A DNA stretch of 64,000 nt from Gemmatimonadaceae bacterium. GTDB taxonomy: Bacteria; Gemmatimonadota; Gemmatimonadetes; Gemmatimonadales; Gemmatimonadaceae. The stretch spans positions 1 to 64,000 of the forward strand of contig JANJUF010000113.1 of NCBI GenBank assembly GCA_024710705.1. Reading direction: 5' to 3'. Under the pieces are notes generated by a model. The model was not told the DNA's origin and ran no database searches. It saw nothing but the letters and a program-made list of their open reading frames with translations. Both the position numbers and the translations under genes were made by a program. This document shows, piece by piece, positions 62,420-64,000 of the stretch. Each line of letters begins with the position of its first letter. Within the stretch, counting starts at the first letter, position 1.

Positions 62420-62810
62420 AGCCCCCGCGCCCCGCGTCCTGATGGTGGACGACGACCCAGCGGTCGCGCATGTCCTGGCGACCCTGGCGCGTCGCGCGGG
62501 GTTCGAGGTGGTGACGTCGGGAAGCGGGCAGGACGCGATGCACCTGCTTGACGAGCGCTTCGATCTCCTCGTGCTCGACCTCCGGCTCCCTGGCATGCGC
62601 GGCGACGCGTTCTACTATGCAGCCGCCGCCCGCCAGCCCTGGCTGCGCGGACACACGATCATCCTCTCGGCCGACATCTCCGAGCAGGCCGACGACATCG
62701 TGCGGAGCACCGGCTGCCTGCACCTGCGCAAGCCCTACGACGTCCCGCGGCTCGTGGAGACGCTGCGGACGCTGGCGCCCGTCACACGCGCCAATTCCGC
62801 AGCGTCGTAA
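62406..62810 (+). CDS. Single-domain response regulator
   Basis: A 134-residue stand-alone receiver domain. The acidic pair is in VLMVDDDPAV (Asp15-Asp16-Asp17), the phosphoacceptor is Asp58 in LLVLDLRLPGM, the Ser/Thr switch is in IILSADI and the conserved Lys is in HLRKPYDVPRL. No output domain is present, so it must act by protein contact. It overlaps the regulator gene upstream by 14 bp (coupled) and is convergent with a TPR gene at its 3' end (29-bp overlap). A tiny HisKA-only protein lies 610 bp downstream. Confidence 0.9.
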   Translation: MPRPEAPAPRVLMVDDDPAVAHVLATLARRAGFEVVTSGSGQDAMHLLDERFDLLVLDLRLPGMRGDAFYYAAAARQPWLRGHTIILSADISEQADDIVRSTGCLHLRKPYDVPRLVETLRTLAPVTRANSAAS

Positions 62811-63378
62811 GGGCCGACGACAGCGCCTCCTTCTCGCGCGTCTCGATCGCCGTCGCCATCAGCATTTCGTAGGTGCCGATTGCCAGCTTCAGGGCCACCG
62901 GATCGTTCTCGGCGCTGGCCACGCTGGCGGCGTTATCGGCCAGCGCGGCGTGGGCCAGCTTGTCCGAGGGAAAGCGCGTCGCCACCTGATGCCAGCGCGT
63001 CATGCGCCCGCGGGGCGACTGCTCGGTGAGCGCCCAGAGGTGCCAGGCGGCGCGGTTCTCGGGATCGGCCGCGAGGGCACGCCCGGCGATGTCACCGACC
63101 ACATCCGGACCGCGTCCGGTCAGCCAGTAGGCGTTGGCCAGCGCCACCAGCGCCTCGGCGTTGTTCGGCTCGCGCTCCACCACGCGCTCGTACACCGGGC
63201 CCGCGACCTCGTGCAGCTCACGGAACGGTTCCACGGCGGCAATGAGTTCGGCCGCGCTCGAGGTCTCCTGGCACACGGCGTCCAGCGTGGCCAGGAGCTT
63301 GGCGATATCGCCGTCGTGCCGGTATGCTTTGACCGTGGCCGCAACCGCGGCGCGCGCGTCCTGCGCGAATTTCACCAT
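62782..63378 (-). CDS. TPR-like helical protein
   Basis: A 198-residue cytoplasmic protein with TPR-type helices: VAGPVYERVVEREPNNAEALVALANAYWLTGRGPDVVGDIAGRALAADPENRAAWHLWAL is two to three repeats in register, flanked by less regular helices. The start ATG at 63378 (MVKFAQDARAAV) is used; a TTG two codons upstream is possible. The 3' end overlaps the convergent response-regulator gene by 29 bp. It is divergent from the HisKA-only gene (45 bp apart). Probably a scaffold or adapter; partners unknown. Confidence 0.75.
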   Translation of the reverse strand: MVKFAQDARAAVAATVKAYRHDGDIAKLLATLDAVCQETSSAAELIAAVEPFRELHEVAGPVYERVVEREPNNAEALVALANAYWLTGRGPDVVGDIAGRALAADPENRAAWHLWALTEQSPRGRMTRWHQVATRFPSDKLAHAALADNAASVASAENDPVALKLAIGTYEMLMATAIETREKEALSSALTTLRNWRV

Positions 63379-63423
63379 ATCCAAAGCTATCGGGCCCGGC
63401 GGGCCCGTGGCACCGGAGTCGGC

Positions 63424-63612
63424 GTGGACTCATCAGCCCCGAAGAAGAGCCTCCAGCACACACTGAACAACCCGCTGGCCGGCCTCCTCGCGGAACTCCA
63501 GCTCCTCGAAATGGAGGACCTGACGCCGAGCCAGCGTGAGGGCGTGGAACGGGCCATCGCCCTGTGCCGGCGCGTGGTGCAGATCGTGCGGGAACAGGTT
63601 CCGCACGAGTGA
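63424..63612 (+). CDS. HisKA-like dimerisation/phosphoacceptor domain-only protein
   Basis: A 62-residue protein that is nearly all one motif: SLQHTLNNPLAGLLAELQLLEM followed by SQREGVERAIALCRRVVQIVREQ. The H-box (His in LQHTLNNPL, like HELRNPL) and second helix reproduce a histidine-kinase DHp hairpin; no ATPase domain follows before the stop codon. Start GTG at 63424 has GGAG upstream. It may act as a phosphotransfer protein for the lone receiver nearby. A degraded kinase is the alternative, but no catalytic-domain remnant is seen in the 240 bp after it. Confidence 0.65.
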   Translation: MDSSAPKKSLQHTLNNPLAGLLAELQLLEMEDLTPSQREGVERAIALCRRVVQIVREQVPHE

Positions 63613-63851
63613 AGGGTTGCGCTTCGGACCGGTACACGGCATACTGATACAACCGCCCGTCGCGGTGAGGCCGTTTGCCCACCCGGACGGCCGCGCACCC
63701 AGACGCTCCCCCCTCGCGCCCATTCGCGCGATGCTCCCCGGCCCGAGTGCCGGGATCCGGACGGATTACGTCAGGACGCTCAGATCTCACATCGCTGTTC
63801 CGCGGGACGCGTGTTTCCGCAACGACCCTCTGTGGTCCCACACCCCTTAGC
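63613..63851. other. Intergenic region
   Basis: About 240 bp with no gene, repeat or convincing terminator. The composition becomes less GC-rich near 63780-63830. A promoter for the partial gene that follows is expected here, but I see no strong hexamer pair. Confidence 0.5.
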
Positions 63852-64000
63852 ATGACCGATCGTCCCCGTTCTCCCCGCCGTGGGCGCGGCCGTCCGCGCC
63901 GCGGTGCCGCGCCGGATGTTCCGTCCGACGCCGATCCCTATCTCGAGTCGGGGAACGCTCCCGACGCCGATTCCTCTCCGCCCGCGCCGTCCGCGGCCTC
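63852..64000 (+). CDS. N-terminal fragment of an Arg/Pro-rich protein (cut by window edge)
   Basis: An ATG at 63852 opens a frame that runs off the window. The first 49 residues are basic and disordered (PRSPRRGRGRPRRGAAPD), then acidic/Pro-rich (DADPYLESGNAPDADSSPP). Such tails precede the folded part of several nucleic-acid-binding proteins, for example Rho or RNase E/G in high-GC genomes, but nothing visible decides among them. Confidence 0.55.
   Translation, partial: MTDRPRSPRRGRGRPRRGAAPDVPSDADPYLESGNAPDADSSPPAPSAA

Overview
The window is GC-rich, gene-dense chromosomal DNA from a Gram-negative-type aerobe. It carries lipoproteins with lipoboxes, an RND efflux set, a caa3-type cytochrome oxidase with cytochrome c fused to CoxB, ThyX instead of ThyA, a family of secreted 6-bladed beta-propeller proteins, and many ATGA/GTGA gene overlaps. 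This combination best fits the phylum Gemmatimonadota. That placement is an inference from gene content; there is no rRNA in the window to settle it. I found no rRNA, tRNA or CRISPR array.

Layout. 1-5.1 kb: the 3' end of an IS110-type transposase, leuS, a chemotaxis receptor and a Tat-exported asparaginase-family hydrolase. 5.16-5.79 kb: a four-helix-bundle gene enclosed by 77-bp inverted repeats. 5.8-8.1 kb: an aspartase fused to a cyclic-nucleotide-binding-like domain, and a small helical protein. 8.3-13.4 kb: coxBACD and ctaG. 13.5-22.8 kb: dacB, small metabolic genes, a decayed esterase, a Ser/Thr kinase, threonine dehydratase and a histidine phosphatase. 22.9-30.5 kb: a DMT-family membrane protein, then two RND permeases with their adaptor. 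30.6-35.6 kb: four tandem beta-propeller exported proteins. 35.7-41.5 kb: gyrA, a membrane channel-like protein, an envelope protein, a zinc ribbon and an alcohol-dehydrogenase-like enzyme. 41.5-44.8 kb: sucB-lpdA and dinB. 44.9-45.35 kb: a GxxExxY gene enclosed by 29-bp inverted repeats. 45.4-47.5 kb: an ECF sigma factor with a small partner, and a CoA-transferase. 47.6-55.4 kb: a long rightward run (phasin/H1-like protein, M20 peptidase, RNase H-like protein, zinc ribbon, secreted protein, squalene-synthase-like enzyme, FAD oxidase). 55.4-60 kb: thyX, an EF-G-like GTPase and a polysaccharide deacetylase. 60-63.6 kb: a regulatory cluster with two TPR-type helical proteins, a 39-residue lipopeptide-like ORF, an AraC-type regulator, a lone receiver protein and a tiny HisKA-only protein. 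The window ends inside a new gene at 63.85 kb.

The most unusual feature is a set of palindromes built from short tandem repeats. Two of them enclose one small gene each (a four-helix-bundle/S23-type protein and a PD-(D/E)XK-like GxxExxY protein). A third has no cargo and sits on the stop codons of two convergent genes, and two further loci carry single arms of that third repeat. These may be related non-autonomous elements. Other observations are an RND pair in which one permease has lost the TM4 acidic pair, an RNase H homologue missing two of four catalytic residues, an EF-G-like GTPase with a rewritten G4 motif, a GyrA with unusual QRDR and GyrA-box residues, several start codons placed 5-7 nt after a -10-like hexamer (candidate leaderless mRNAs), and the TPR/lipopeptide/regulator cluster at 60-63.6 kb.
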